Below, piece by piece: positions 11,393 through 20,223 of a DNA stretch of 64,000 nucleotides. The stretch is taken from assembly GCA_028822985.1 (NCBI GenBank), contig JAPKCK010000007.1, positions 1 through 64,000 of the forward strand, written 5' to 3'. Numbering within the stretch: the first letter of the stretch is position 1; each line of letters opens with the position of its first letter. Under the pieces are notes generated by a model, which worked only from the letters and a program-made list of their open reading frames with translations, made no database searches and was not told where the DNA came from. The translations under genes and the position numbers were made by a program. Source of the stretch: Aquiluna sp. GTDB taxonomy: Bacteria > Actinomycetota > Actinomycetes > Actinomycetales > Microbacteriaceae.

Positions 11393-11791
11393 ATGACAAT
11401 GACAGATCCGGTAGCAGACTTTCTGACCCGGCTGCGCAATGCGAACATGGCACACCACGAATCACTGAACGTTCCTTTTTCCAAACTAAAAGGAACAATC
11501 GCTGAGATCTTGAAGTCAGAGGGATACATTGCTTCTTACAAGGTTGAGGATGCAAAGGTCGGTAAGACCATGCATATCACCATGAAGTACGGCCCAAATC
11601 GCGAGACCAGCATCGTTGGAATCAAGCGTGTATCCAAGCCAGGACTTCGCGTTTACGCAAAGTCCACCGAGCTACCCAAGGTGCTTGGCGGCTTGGGCGT
11701 TGCAATCCTGTCCACCTCTAGCGGTCTTCTAACTGACCGCCAGGCTTCAAAGAAGGGAGTGGGTGGGGAAGTCCTCGCCTACGTCTGGTAA
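11393..11791 (+). CDS. rpsH: 30S ribosomal protein S8 (uS8)
   Basis: S8 binds helix 21 of 16S rRNA and, in E. coli, represses the spc operon. It has 132 residues beginning [20 protein letters not shown] and ending with the conserved [16 protein letters not shown] at 11393; a second ATG two codons later (11399) is an alternative start. Confidence 0.97.
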   Translation: MTMTDPVADFLTRLRNANMAHHESLNVPFSKLKGTIAEILKSEGYIASYKVEDAKVGKTMHITMKYGPNRETSIVGIKRVSKPGLRVYAKSTELPKVLGGLGVAILSTSSGLLTDRQASKKGVGGEVLAYVW

Positions 11792-11797
11792 GCAATA

Positions 11798-12334
11798 ATG
11801 TCGAGAATTGGAAAACTACCCATTCCACTGCCAGCAGGTGTGACCGTTGAAATAAACGGTCAGGATGTTGCAGTCAAGGGCCCAAAGGGTGAGCTAAAGC
11901 TCACTGTTTCTAAACCAATCACTGTTTCACAAGAAGATGGCAGCGTCATCGTTGCTCGTCCAGACGACGAGGCAGTTTCAAAGTCACTTCACGGACTAAC
12001 CCGTTCACTAATTGCTAACAATGTTCACGGCGTTTCCGAGGGCTTCACAAAAGCTCTTGAAATCGTTGGAACTGGTTATCGTGCGGCGCTCAAGGGTACG
12101 ACCGTGGAAATGTCTCTTGGCTTCAGCCACCCAGTGCTTGTAACTCCTCCGGAGGGCATCACGTTGGTAGTGGAAGGAAACACCAAGATTATCGTGTCGG
12201 GAATCGACAAGCAGGCTGTCGGAGAGATGGCCGCTAACATTCGCAAGCTTCGTAAGCCTGAGCCTTATAAGGGCAAGGGAGTTCGTTACGAAGGCGAGCG
12301 AGTCCGTCGCAAGGCTGGAAAGGCTGGTAAGTAA
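11798..12334 (+). CDS. rplF: 50S ribosomal protein L6 (uL6)
   Basis: L6 lies next to the sarcin-ricin loop. It has 178 residues with two L6 repeats: [15 protein letters not shown] at the start and the C-terminal [15 protein letters not shown] motif. It follows rpsH by 6 nt. Confidence 0.98.
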   Translation: MSRIGKLPIPLPAGVTVEINGQDVAVKGPKGELKLTVSKPITVSQEDGSVIVARPDDEAVSKSLHGLTRSLIANNVHGVSEGFTKALEIVGTGYRAALKGTTVEMSLGFSHPVLVTPPEGITLVVEGNTKIIVSGIDKQAVGEMAANIRKLRKPEPYKGKGVRYEGERVRRKAGKAGK

Positions 12335-12336
12335 TC

Positions 12337-12708
12337 ATGGCTCTAGGAATTAGAGGCAAGTCAAAGTCAGCCGCTCGTGGCCGTCGTCACGTTCGCCTGC
12401 GCAAGAAGATCGAGGGCACTGCAATGCGTCCTCGTCTAGTTGTCACGCGCTCAGCGCGTCACCTGTTCGTCCAGCTAGTTGATGACGGCGTGGGTCAGAC
12501 CCTCGCCTCGGCATCGACCATGGAAGCGGACATGCGCGTAGTAGCCGGTACCAAGACCGACAAGGCCACAATGGTAGGCAAGCTAATTGCTGAGCGTGCC
12601 AAAAAGGCCGGCGTTTCCGAAGTGGTCTTTGACCGCGGTGGTAACCGCTATGCAGGCCGCGTTGCAGCTGTTGCTGCTGCGGCTCGCGAGGAAGGACTAG
12701 TGCTTTGA
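12337..12708 (+). CDS. rplR: 50S ribosomal protein L18 (uL18)
   Basis: L18 binds 5S rRNA. It has 123 residues with the N-terminal basic stretch, the [20 protein letters not shown] motif and the C-terminal [18 protein letters not shown] signature. Its TGA overlaps the TTG start of rpsE by two bases. Confidence 0.98.
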   Translation: MALGIRGKSKSAARGRRHVRLRKKIEGTAMRPRLVVTRSARHLFVQLVDDGVGQTLASASTMEADMRVVAGTKTDKATMVGKLIAERAKKAGVSEVVFDRGGNRYAGRVAAVAAAAREEGLVL

Positions 12709-13436
12709 GCGAAGAAAAGAAGGAAGTGCCAGTGGCTGAAGCTACCGCAACTACCGAAACTCCAGCAGCTACCGATGCCGCAGTAATCACTGATGCACCA
12801 ATAACTACTGTCGACCCGAACGAGCGCGAGCAGCGTCGTGGTTCACGTGATCGTGGACCAAAGAACGACCGTCGTGAGCGTGAAGAGCCTAAGAGCCAGT
12901 TCTTGGAGCGTGTTGTGACAATCAACCGGGTTTCCAAGGTGGTCAAGGGTGGTCGTCGTTTCTCCTTCACCGCACTTGTTGTGGTCGGAGATGGCGATGG
13001 AACCGTTGGTGTTGGTTACGGTAAGGCCAAAGAAGTTCCAGCTGCAATTGCCAAGGGCGTCGAGGATGCGAAGAAGAACTTCTTCCGCGTTCCACGTGCT
13101 GGCTCAACAATTCCTCACCCTGTCCAGGGCGAAGCTGCAGCTGGAGTTGTTCTATTGCGTCCAGCGTCCGAAGGTACCGGTGTTATCGCCGGTGGTCCAG
13201 TTCGTGCTGTTCTGGAGTGCGCCGGAGTTCACGACGTGCTTTCAAAGTCGCTCGGATCTTCCAACACCCTAAACATTGTGCATGCAACCGTCCAGGCGTT
13301 ACGTCAGCTAGAGGAACCAGCCGCCGTGGCAGCACGACGTGGCAAGACTCTTGCCGAGGTAGCTCCAGCACGTCTGTTGCCAGCAAAGACTGAAAAGACT
13401 GAAAAGACTGAAAAGACTGAAAAGGCTGGTGTCTAA
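12705..13436 (+). CDS. rpsE: 30S ribosomal protein S5 (uS5) with both termini extended
   Basis: S5 guards decoding fidelity and the mRNA entry channel. The core starts near residue 65 ([20 protein letters not shown]) and includes [15 protein letters not shown]. Before it lie about 60 Ala/Thr/Glu then Arg-rich residues; after it the protein ends in four TEK triplets encoded by a 9-bp tandem repeat (13389-13424). It has 243 residues against about 166 in E. coli. The start is TTG overlapping the rplR stop, so translation is coupled. Confidence 0.95.
   Translation: MSEEKKEVPVAEATATTETPAATDAAVITDAPITTVDPNEREQRRGSRDRGPKNDRREREEPKSQFLERVVTINRVSKVVKGGRRFSFTALVVVGDGDGTVGVGYGKAKEVPAAIAKGVEDAKKNFFRVPRAGSTIPHPVQGEAAAGVVLLRPASEGTGVIAGGPVRAVLECAGVHDVLSKSLGSSNTLNIVHATVQALRQLEEPAAVAARRGKTLAEVAPARLLPAKTEKTEKTEKTEKAGV
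13389..13424 (+). repeat. 9-bp tandem repeat (four copies) at 3' end of rpsE
   Basis: ACTGAAAAG occurs four times in a row without a mismatch and encodes TEK four times at the S5 C-terminus. The copy number could change by slippage without shifting frame. Confidence 0.95.
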
Positions 13437-13621
13437 TGGCTGCTCGTCTCAAAGTGACCCAATTGAAAAGTTCAAACGGTGGAAAGCAAAACCAGCGCGA
13501 TTCACTTCGCACCCTGGGACTGAAGCGCATCGGTGACATCGTGGTACGCGAGGACACTAAGTCCAATCGCGGCCTCGTAAACACTGTTGCCCACCTCGTT
13601 AAAGTTGAGGAGATCGACTAA
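13436..13621 (+). CDS. rpmD: 50S ribosomal protein L30 (uL30)
   Basis: L30 is a small non-essential 50S protein. It has 61 residues, with [20 protein letters not shown] and [15 protein letters not shown]. Its ATG shares one base with the rpsE TAA (TAATG), and rplO starts on the base after its own TAA. Confidence 0.97.
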   Translation: MAARLKVTQLKSSNGGKQNQRDSLRTLGLKRIGDIVVREDTKSNRGLVNTVAHLVKVEEID

Positions 13622-14353
13622 ATGGCTGAAGAGAAGAAGCCAGCCGCTGCAAAGCCAGCCGCTGCAAAGCCAGCAACTAAGGCTGCCGCACCTAAGGCTG
13701 CTGCGCCAAAGGCTGCTGCAAAGCCAGCAACTAAGGCTGCCGCACCGAAGACTGATGCTGCGCCAAAGGCTGCTGCAAAGCCAGCAACTAAGGCTGCCGC
13801 ACCGAAGACTGATGCTGCCCCAAAGGCTGCTGCTGAAAAGGCTCCTGTTGTCGCGGCTGCAAAGCCGGCGGTAGCCAAGTCAAAGAAGAAGCCAGCTGAA
13901 AAGATTGAGAAGTCCCAGATCTTGCGTCTTCACCACCTTCGCCCTGCAAAGGGCGCCAAGAAGGACAAGACTCGTAAGGGTCTTGGTGAGGGTTCTAAGG
14001 GTAAAACTGCAGGTAGAGGTACCAAGGGTACCGGTGCTCGCACAACTACTCGTCTGGGCTTTGAGGGTGGTGGCGTGAACCTAGTTATGCGCACACCGAA
14101 GCTACGTGGATTCAAGAACCCATTCCGAGTGGAGTACCAGGTTGTAAACCTTGAGAAGCTAACTGAGCTTTATCCAAAGGGTGGAGCTGTGACAATTTCA
14201 GATCTAGTGGCCAAGGGTGCTGTTCGTAAGAACAAGCCAGTCAAGGTTCTTGGTGGTGGCGACCTCTCGGTTAAGCTAGAAATTAGTGTTGACAAGGTTT
14301 CCGAATCAGCAAAGACCAAGATTGAAGCTGCCGGCGGCAGCGTCAACGCCTAA
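13622..14353 (+). CDS. rplO: 50S ribosomal protein L15 (uL15) with ~95-residue Ala/Lys/Pro extension
   Basis: L15 is a late-assembly 50S protein. The conserved domain begins near residue 97 ([20 protein letters not shown]) and contains [19 protein letters not shown]. The first 95 residues are low complexity and include a 19-residue unit ([19 protein letters not shown]) in tandem, encoded by a 57-bp direct repeat. The total is 243 residues against about 145 usual. No ATG or GTG at the core domain looks like a better start, and the ATG at 13622 is coupled to rpmD. The composition resembles histone H1-like tails; its role is unknown. Confidence 0.95.
   Translation: MAEEKKPAAAKPAAAKPATKAAAPKAAAPKAAAKPATKAAAPKTDAAPKAAAKPATKAAAPKTDAAPKAAAEKAPVVAAAKPAVAKSKKKPAEKIEKSQILRLHHLRPAKGAKKDKTRKGLGEGSKGKTAGRGTKGTGARTTTRLGFEGGGVNLVMRTPKLRGFKNPFRVEYQVVNLEKLTELYPKGGAVTISDLVAKGAVRKNKPVKVLGGGDLSVKLEISVDKVSESAKTKIEAAGGSVNA
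13706..13833 (+). repeat. 57-bp direct tandem repeat inside rplO
   Basis: Unit 1 is 13706-13762 and unit 2 is 13763-13819, identical or nearly so at DNA level; a third copy starts at 13820 and diverges after 14 bases. Each unit encodes 19 residues, so copy-number change keeps the frame. Confidence 0.92.
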
Positions 14354-14377
14354 TCATCTAGGGGAGTAGGTTCACTT

Positions 14378-15694
14378 TTGTTTAGTGCAATAGCTCGCGC
14401 ATTCCGTACTCCGGACTTGCGTAACAAGCTGGCGTTTACGCTCAGCATGATTGCAATCTTCCGATTGGGCTCGTTCATTCCAGCCCCAAACGTCGATTAT
14501 TCGAATGTTCAGCAATGTCTTGCCCAGAGCCAGTCAACTTCTGGCCTGTATGAACTGGTGAACCTGTTTTCCGGTGGAGCGCTCTTGCAGCTCTCCATCT
14601 TTGCTCTGGGAATCATGCCGTACATCACGGCTTCGATTATCACCCAGTTGCTAAGAGTTGTGATTCCTCGCTTTGAGACCCTTCACAAAGAAGGACCTTC
14701 TGGCCAGGCAAAACTTACCCAGTACACCCGGTACCTAACAATCGCTCTTGGACTACTTCAGGCAACCACCTTGGTTACTGTTGCAAGACAGGGCGCGCTG
14801 TTCGGAGCCGACTGTACTCTTCCAATTTTGGTTGACACCGGACCGCTCTCCATCACATTAATGGTGATGACAATGACGGCTGGAACTGGTTTGATCATGT
14901 GGATCGGTGAGCTCATCACCGAGCGCGGCGTTGGAAACGGCATGTCGCTGTTGATCTTCACCTCAATCGCTTCCACCTTCCCGTCGAGCTTGCTGCAGAT
15001 TCTGCAGACTAGAAGCATCGAGGTCTTCGTCATGGTTATGGCGGTTGGTTTTATTGTGGTGGGACTAGTTGTTCTTGTGGAGCAATCGCAACGACGGATT
15101 CCTGTCCAGTACGCAAAGCGCATGGTTGGCCGCAAGGCCTACGGTGGTCAGGCGACCTATATTCCAGTGAAGGTAAACACCGCTGGAGTTATCCCGGTTA
15201 TCTTCGCCTCGTCAATGCTTTATTTGCCGGCACTGTTGGCTCAGTTCAACCAGCCGGATGCGACAACCGGTCAGGTCTCCCCTTGGGTTCGTTTTATCTC
15301 CACTTACCTAACCTCTGGCGACAACCCGCTGTACATGGCAATGTACTTCTTGCTCATCGTCGGGTTCACTTATTTCTACGTTGCTATTACCTTGAACCCA
15401 GAGGAAATTAGCGACAACATGAAGCGCTATGGCGGATTCATACCTGGTATTCGGGCTGGTCGTCCGACCACCGAATACTTGCAGTATGTAATCAGCCGCA
15501 TCACTTTCCCGGGCGCTATTTACCTAGGTTTGATCGCGCTAATTCCGTTGGTTGCATTCACTGCTATTGGAACCAATCAAAACTTCCCATTCGGAGGAAC
15601 GTCGATCTTGATCATCGTTGGTGTTGGTCTGGACACTGTTAAGCAAATCAGTGCTCAGATGCAGCAGCGAAACTACGAGGGCCTCCTCAAGTGA
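14378..15694 (+). CDS. secY: Protein translocase subunit SecY
   Basis: SecY is the channel of the Sec translocase in the cytoplasmic membrane. It has 438 residues and about ten membrane segments. SecY marks include FALGIMPYITASIITQLL, the GNGMSLLIF stretch, the cytosolic loop with SQRRIPVQYAKRMVGR, and GFIPGIRAGRPT. The start is TTG with GGGGAG about 12 nt upstream; no other in-frame start gives the conserved N-terminus FRTPDLRNKLAFTL. It ends the spc operon, and its TGA overlaps the adk GTG. Confidence 0.97.
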   Translation: MFSAIARAFRTPDLRNKLAFTLSMIAIFRLGSFIPAPNVDYSNVQQCLAQSQSTSGLYELVNLFSGGALLQLSIFALGIMPYITASIITQLLRVVIPRFETLHKEGPSGQAKLTQYTRYLTIALGLLQATTLVTVARQGALFGADCTLPILVDTGPLSITLMVMTMTAGTGLIMWIGELITERGVGNGMSLLIFTSIASTFPSSLLQILQTRSIEVFVMVMAVGFIVVGLVVLVEQSQRRIPVQYAKRMVGRKAYGGQATYIPVKVNTAGVIPVIFASSMLYLPALLAQFNQPDATTGQVSPWVRFISTYLTSGDNPLYMAMYFLLIVGFTYFYVAITLNPEEISDNMKRYGGFIPGIRAGRPTTEYLQYVISRITFPGAIYLGLIALIPLVAFTAIGTNQNFPFGGTSILIIVGVGLDTVKQISAQMQQRNYEGLLK

Positions 15695-16278
15695 TCGGCA
15701 TCCTTTTGATCGGCCCTCCGGGTGCCGGCAAGGGGACTCAGGCGGCGCTCCTTGCAACTCGTTACTCCATACCTGCAATCTCCACAGGTGACATATTTCG
15801 CAAGAATGTCGCAGATGAGACTCCTCTCGGGATTGAGGCAAAGGGCTACATGGATCGCGGCGAATACGTGCCGGACTCTCTGACCAACGCGTTAGTGAAA
15901 GATCGACTGGCCCAGGCGGACGTTCTGAATGGGTTTTTACTAGACGGTTACCCAAGAACCCTCGATCAGGTTGAAAAACTAGACGAGTTTCTGGCTCAGA
16001 ACGGCACGAAACTCGATGTAGTCGTTCAACTAACAGCAGACAGGGAAGAGCTGGTTTCCAGGCTCGCAAACAGAGCTGAGGAGCAGGGTCGCACCGATGA
16101 CACCCCTGAGGTCATTCGCAAACGACAGACAATTTACGAGGAGCAAACTGCACCTCTGATCGACGTATACGCATCGCGTTCGTTAGTGGCAAAGGTGGAT
16201 GGGCTTGGCGAGGTCAATGTCGTCACTGCTCGAATTTCCGAGGTCTTGAATGCCCGCGGCCTAAGTGAAGATGCGTAA
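15691..16278 (+). CDS. adk: Adenylate kinase (short LID form)
   Basis: Converts ATP + AMP to 2 ADP in the cytosol. It has 195 residues. The P-loop GPPGAGKGTQA is at residues 8-18, the AMP site STGDIFRKNV follows, and DGYPRT is present. The LID is the short form, without the zinc or beta-hairpin insert of long bacterial enzymes, as is usual in actinobacteria. GTG start overlapping the secY stop by 4 nt. Confidence 0.97.
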   Translation: MIGILLIGPPGAGKGTQAALLATRYSIPAISTGDIFRKNVADETPLGIEAKGYMDRGEYVPDSLTNALVKDRLAQADVLNGFLLDGYPRTLDQVEKLDEFLAQNGTKLDVVVQLTADREELVSRLANRAEEQGRTDDTPEVIRKRQTIYEEQTAPLIDVYASRSLVAKVDGLGEVNVVTARISEVLNARGLSEDA

Positions 16279-17095
16279 GAGTTACGAGCTAAAAACGCCG
16301 GACCAGATTCTAAAAATGCGAGTGGCAGGCCTGCTCACTGCCAAGGCTCTTGCGAGCGTCAGAGCTGCCATTAGGCCAGGTGTGACAACCCTCGAACTTG
16401 ATCAAATAGCGGAAAAAACCATTCGCGGCGGCGGGGGAGTTCCAAACTTTCAGCTGGTGCCTGGGTATTCCCACACAGTATGCGCGTCTGTAAATTCAAC
16501 CGTGGTCCACGGAATACCGTCCAAGCTTGTTTTGGAAGCCGGTGATTTGGTTTCAATCGACTGCGGGGCCGAAATTGACGGCTGGAATGGCGACAGTGCC
16601 TTTTCGATGGTGGTGCCGGGTGCATCCGGTGAGCGGGTTCTAAAGCGCCAGCAACTCTCTGATGTGTGTGAGGGCTCTCTTTGGGCCGGGATAGCTGCCC
16701 TGGCGACTGCAAAGAAGCTAAATGAAGTCGGAGTGGCTGTTCAGGATTACGTCCTTACCCAGGGACCCTACGGAATTCTAGAGCAGTATGTTGGTCACGG
16801 TATTGGGCGGTCGATGCATGAAGACCCGCCGGTATTCAATTATCGAGTCCGTGATGCTGGACCGAAGGTGCAGTCTGGGCTCTGCGTCGCAATCGAACCA
16901 ATGATCACTGCCGGCGACCAAAACACCTTCGTTCTAGATGACGACTGGGGTGTAGCCACAACCGATAATTCGGACGGGGCTCATTGGGAGCACTCCGTTG
17001 CGGTGCACGACGGTGGTATTTGGGTTCTGACCGCAGTTGATGGTGGTGCCGAAGGCCTAAAGCCCTTCGGGATTGCCCCCGTCTCTTTGGGTTAG
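16265..17095 (+). CDS. map: Methionine aminopeptidase, type I
   Basis: Removes the initiator Met from nascent proteins; a two-metal enzyme. The pita-bread fold motifs are all visible: HTVCASVNSTVVHGIPS, the DCGAEIDGWNGDSAFS pair of Asp ligands, YVGHGIGRSMHEDP (His ligand), AIEPMI (Glu) and HWEHSVAV (Glu). It has 276 residues from GTG 16265; the ATG at 16271 gives MRKSYELK and is an equally good start. It overlaps the end of adk, continuing the secY-adk-map order. Confidence 0.96.
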   Translation: MKMRKSYELKTPDQILKMRVAGLLTAKALASVRAAIRPGVTTLELDQIAEKTIRGGGGVPNFQLVPGYSHTVCASVNSTVVHGIPSKLVLEAGDLVSIDCGAEIDGWNGDSAFSMVVPGASGERVLKRQQLSDVCEGSLWAGIAALATAKKLNEVGVAVQDYVLTQGPYGILEQYVGHGIGRSMHEDPPVFNYRVRDAGPKVQSGLCVAIEPMITAGDQNTFVLDDDWGVATTDNSDGAHWEHSVAVHDGGIWVLTAVDGGAEGLKPFGIAPVSLG

Positions 17096-17219
17096 CCACT
17101 AGCTTTCGTGGCAAAAACCCCTTAGAATTGCGACTTGGCGTTTCTGCGTGAAAACCTTTGAGATTTTTAAGAGTTTTTGCGCGTTCGTAACGCTAAACCA
17201 GTAGTGATTAAGTGAGTGC

Positions 17220-17441
17220 ATGGCCAACAAAGATGGCGTTATCGAGATCGAGGGATCGGTCGTTGAAGCCCTACCCAACGCAATGTTCCGGGTGGAGCTA
17301 ACCAACGCCCACCTAGTTTTAGCCCACATCTCGGGAAAGATGCGTCAGCACTATATCCGCATTCTCCCCGGAGACCGCGTGATAGTTGAGCTGTCGACAT
17401 ACGATCTGACTCGCGGCCGCATAATTTACCGCTACAAGTAG
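17220..17441 (+). CDS. infA: Translation initiation factor IF-1
   Basis: IF-1 blocks the A site during initiation. It has 73 residues, one OB fold: [20 protein letters not shown] through [18 protein letters not shown]. There is no Shine-Dalgarno. TTAAGT (17208-17213) ends 6 nt before the ATG, so this gene may also be leaderless, though the box is less typical than others in the window. The 124-bp gap after map begins with a GCCAC/GTGGC hairpin (17095-17112) that has no U-tract. Confidence 0.97.
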   Translation: MANKDGVIEIEGSVVEALPNAMFRVELTNAHLVLAHISGKMRQHYIRILPGDRVIVELSTYDLTRGRIIYRYK

Positions 17442-17452
17442 AAAGAAAAAGC

Positions 17453-17566
17453 ATGAAGGTTAATCCAAGCGTCAAGAAAATCTGCGATAAGTGCAAGGTC
17501 ATTCGTCGTCACGGAAACGTGATGGTTATTTGCGAGAACCCTCGTCACAAGCAGCGCCAGGGCTAA
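17453..17566 (+). CDS. rpmJ: 50S ribosomal protein L36 (bL36), zinc-binding form
   Basis: A 37-residue protein, [20 protein letters not shown] then [17 protein letters not shown]. The zinc ligands CxxC (Cys11, Cys14), Cys27 and His32 are present, so this is the zinc-containing C+ form. It lies 11 nt after infA, as in most bacteria, ahead of rpsM. Confidence 0.96.
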   Translation: MKVNPSVKKICDKCKVIRRHGNVMVICENPRHKQRQG

Positions 17567-17699
17567 CAGGCCCCAGCTCAAAACTGAATAGTAAAAGCCA
17601 GCACCAAGCGAAAGCTAACCCTCGGTTTGAAGGCCGGGGCTCAACTTGCCAAGTTGAGATGGAGCTGTCCCAGACCTTCAAAAAAACGAAAGACAAATA
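17567..17699 (+). promoter_or_regulatory. Structured spacer ahead of rpsM
   Basis: A 133-bp non-coding gap with a perfect 8-bp hairpin CTCAACTT-GCC-AAGTTGAG (17640-17658) and a small AGC-GAAA-GCT hairpin near 17607. GGCCCC near the start can pair with GGCCGGGGC ahead of the hairpin. This is a candidate leader for the rpsM-rpsK-rpoA-rplQ transcript; no clear promoter is seen. Confidence 0.45.
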
Positions 17700-18077
17700 A
17701 TGGCACGTATCTCCGGAGTGGACATCCCTCGCGACAAGCGAGTGTTGATTTCCCTTACTTACATCTATGGCATCGGCCCAACTCGTTCACGCGAGATTCT
17801 GACGGCCACCAACATCTCAGAAGACATAAGAGTTAAAGACTTGACTGATGATCAGTTGATCGCACTTCGCGACAACATTGATCAGAACTTCAAGGTTGAG
17901 GGTGACCTTCGCCGTGAAGTTGCAGCAGACATTCGCCGCAAGGTTGAGATCGGCTCATACGAAGGAATTCGTCACCGTAAGGGCCTTCCGGTCCGCGGAC
18001 AGCGCACCAAGACCAATGCAAGAACACGCAAGGGTCCAAAGCGCACCGTAGCAGGCAAGAAGAAGGCAGCCCGCTAG
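17700..18077 (+). CDS. rpsM: 30S ribosomal protein S13 (uS13)
   Basis: S13 forms inter-subunit bridges and contacts P-site tRNA. It has 125 residues from [20 protein letters not shown], with [28 protein letters not shown] conserved near the end (shown in part). It opens the alpha-type operon rpsM-rpsK-rpoA-rplQ. Confidence 0.98.
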   Translation: MARISGVDIPRDKRVLISLTYIYGIGPTRSREILTATNISEDIRVKDLTDDQLIALRDNIDQNFKVEGDLRREVAADIRRKVEIGSYEGIRHRKGLPVRGQRTKTNARTRKGPKRTVAGKKKAAR

Positions 18078-18107
18078 TCGCGGCTCAAGGATCTAGGAGA
18101 AAATCAA

Positions 18108-18512
18108 ATGGCAGCCCCTAAAGCATCCGCGGCAGCACGCAAGCCTCGCCGCAAGGACAAGAAGAATATTCCAGTAGGTCAGGCGCACATCCGCTCGACC
18201 TTCAACAACACCATCATCACCATCACCGACCTAACCGGAGCAGTTATCTCTTGGTCGTCCTCTGGAGATGTTGGTTTCAAGGGTTCACGTAAGTCAACCC
18301 CCTTTGCAGCCCAAATGGCAGCCGAGTCGGCCGCCCGCAAGGCCCAAGAACACGGTATCCGCAAGGTTGATGTTTTCGTAAAGGGCCCCGGCTCTGGACG
18401 AGAGACAGCAATTCGTTCGCTGCAGGCCGCCGGCCTGGAGGTTGGCTCAATTAGCGATGTGACTCCACAGGCTCACAACGGTTGCCGCCCACCAAAGCGT
18501 CGCCGCGTATAG
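18108..18512 (+). CDS. rpsK: 30S ribosomal protein S11 (uS11)
   Basis: S11 is in the 30S platform. It has 134 residues with [19 protein letters not shown] and the C-terminal [25 protein letters not shown] ribosome site lies about 10 nt before the ATG. rpoA follows directly; rpsD, which separates these genes in many actinobacteria, is not here. Confidence 0.98.
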   Translation: MAAPKASAAARKPRRKDKKNIPVGQAHIRSTFNNTIITITDLTGAVISWSSSGDVGFKGSRKSTPFAAQMAAESAARKAQEHGIRKVDVFVKGPGSGRETAIRSLQAAGLEVGSISDVTPQAHNGCRPPKRRRV

Positions 18513-18607
18513 CTAAAAAAATCTAACGCCTCACGCACACAGGTGCCCGCCTGAGTGTCTCCATGACGAACATCAAATAGTGGATGTTCAGATGAAAGGA
18601 ACCAATA
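18513..18607 (+). promoter_or_regulatory. rpsK-rpoA spacer with two hairpins
   Basis: GAACATC (18568-18574) pairs with GATGTTC (18583-18589) around an 8-nt loop, ending 6 nt before the GAAAGGA ribosome site of rpoA. Upstream, CAGG-tgcccg-CCTG forms a second hairpin. No U-tract follows either one. They may tune expression of rpoA relative to the ribosomal genes. Confidence 0.45.
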
Positions 18608-19597
18608 GTGCTAATTGCACAGCGCCCCACATTGCACGAAGAAGTTCTAGGTCCAAACCGCTCACGTTTCATTTTGGATCCGCTAGAGCCAGGTTTCGGC
18701 TACACCCTCGGTAACTCGATGCGACGCACTTTGCTCAGCTCGATTCCAGGTGCAGCTGTAACAAACATTCGCATCCAAGGTGTCAGCCACGAGTTCTCAA
18801 CAATCGCAGGTGTCAAGGAGGACGTTGTTGAGGTAATTCTTAACATCAAGAACCTAGTGGTTTCCTCAGAGCACGACGCTCCGGTGGTTGCTCACTTGAC
18901 CAAGAGTGCTGCAGGCCCAGTAACCGCCGCGGACATTCAGGTTCCAGCCGGCGTTGAGGTCCACAACCCAGAGTTAGTCCTTGCGACCTTGAACGCTAAG
19001 GGCAAGCTAGAGATCGAGTTCATCATTGAGCGCGGTCGCGGCTATGTTCAGGCATCTCAAAACCGCAACCCAGATGCCGAGGCCGGAGTAATCCCAGTCG
19101 ACTCCATCTACAGCCCGGTGCTTAAGGTTTCCTACCGCGTCGAAGCTACTCGTGCCGGTGAGTTCACTAACTTTGACAAGCTGATTGTTGACGTGGAGAC
19201 CAAGCAGTCGGTTGAGCCACGTGATGCAGTTGCTTCCGCCGGTTCGACATTGGTCGAGTTGTTTGGCCTGGCCAAGGAACTAAACGATGAAGCCGAAGGT
19301 ATCGAAATTGGCCCAGCACCGGTCGAAATCGCTGCCTCCAATGAACTAAGCACTCCAATTGAAGACCTGGACCTAACCGTTCGTTCTTACAACTGCCTAA
19401 AGCGCGAGGGAATCAACACCGTTCTAGAGCTAATTGCTTTGAGCGAAGACCAGTTGATGAACATTCGCAACTTCGGCTCCAAGTCCGTTGATGAAGTACG
19501 CGATAAGCTCACCGAGCTTGGGTTGAAGTTCAAGGACGCCGTCCCAGGTTTTGATTCCGCTTACTTCGGTGGCGGCTTCGACGAAGACCAGATCTAA
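18608..19597 (+). CDS. rpoA: DNA-directed RNA polymerase subunit alpha
   Basis: Alpha dimerises to scaffold beta and beta' and binds UP elements and activators with its C-terminal domain. It has 329 residues. The N-terminal domain includes [21 protein letters not shown]; after the linker, the C-terminal domain starts near residue 250 with [18 protein letters not shown] and [13 protein letters not shown]. Start is GTG ([12 protein letters not shown]) with GAAAGGA upstream. Confidence 0.98.
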   Translation: MLIAQRPTLHEEVLGPNRSRFILDPLEPGFGYTLGNSMRRTLLSSIPGAAVTNIRIQGVSHEFSTIAGVKEDVVEVILNIKNLVVSSEHDAPVVAHLTKSAAGPVTAADIQVPAGVEVHNPELVLATLNAKGKLEIEFIIERGRGYVQASQNRNPDAEAGVIPVDSIYSPVLKVSYRVEATRAGEFTNFDKLIVDVETKQSVEPRDAVASAGSTLVELFGLAKELNDEAEGIEIGPAPVEIAASNELSTPIEDLDLTVRSYNCLKREGINTVLELIALSEDQLMNIRNFGSKSVDEVRDKLTELGLKFKDAVPGFDSAYFGGGFDEDQI

Positions 19598-19622
19598 CCT
19601 TTAGAAATACAAGGAGAAACAA

Positions 19623-20204
19623 ATGCCTACACCAACTAAGGGACCACGCCTAGGAGGCGGACCTGCCCACGAGCGATTGATGCTTCGTAACATGGCCACC
19701 TCGCTGTTCATGCACAAGCGGATCGTTACAACCGAGACCAAGGCCAAGCGCCTGCGTCCGGTTGCCGAGCGTTTAGTTTCGTTCGCAAAGCGCGGAGACC
19801 TTGCTGCTAGACGGCGAGTCATGAGACAGATCACGGACAAGAACATCGTCCACGAGCTCTTTACCGAGATCGCGCCTCTAGTTGCTGACCGTGAGGGCGG
19901 TTACACCCGCATCACCAAGCTTGGCTTCCGTAAGGGCGACAACGCGCCTATGGCAGTCATCGAGCTTGTGTTGGAGCAGGTACAGCCCAAGCCAAAGACC
20001 TCGAAGTCAAAGCCAGTCAACAACGTAGCAACCAACGCAGTAGCTGAGCCAGTTGCTGAAGAAGTTGTTGAGGATGTTGTTGAAGAAGCAACTGAGGCTC
20101 CAGTAGCCGAAGTGACTGAAGCTCCAGCCGAGGAAACCCCTGAAGCTCCGGCAGCAGAGGTTACCGAAGCTCCAGCCGAAGAGGCTGAAGAGCCTAAGGC
20201 TTAA
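19623..20204 (+). CDS. rplQ: 50S ribosomal protein L17 (bL17) with acidic C-terminal tail
   Basis: L17 sits near the tunnel exit. The conserved domain is residues 1-125 ([20 protein letters not shown], then [18 protein letters not shown]). The last 65 or so residues are an acidic Glu/Ala/Val/Pro tail built from repeats like EVTEAPAEE. Total 193 residues against about 120-130. The acidic tail contrasts with the basic tails of S17 and L15 here. AAGGAG ribosome site. Last gene of the alpha operon. Confidence 0.96.
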   Translation: MPTPTKGPRLGGGPAHERLMLRNMATSLFMHKRIVTTETKAKRLRPVAERLVSFAKRGDLAARRRVMRQITDKNIVHELFTEIAPLVADREGGYTRITKLGFRKGDNAPMAVIELVLEQVQPKPKTSKSKPVNNVATNAVAEPVAEEVVEDVVEEATEAPVAEVTEAPAEETPEAPAAEVTEAPAEEAEEPKA

Positions 20205-20223
20205 AGCCACGAAGAAGATTGAC

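Noticed and set aside
13618-13878. Ala/Gly-rich antisense frame opposite rplO
   Set aside because: It is only the reverse reading of the low-complexity repeat.
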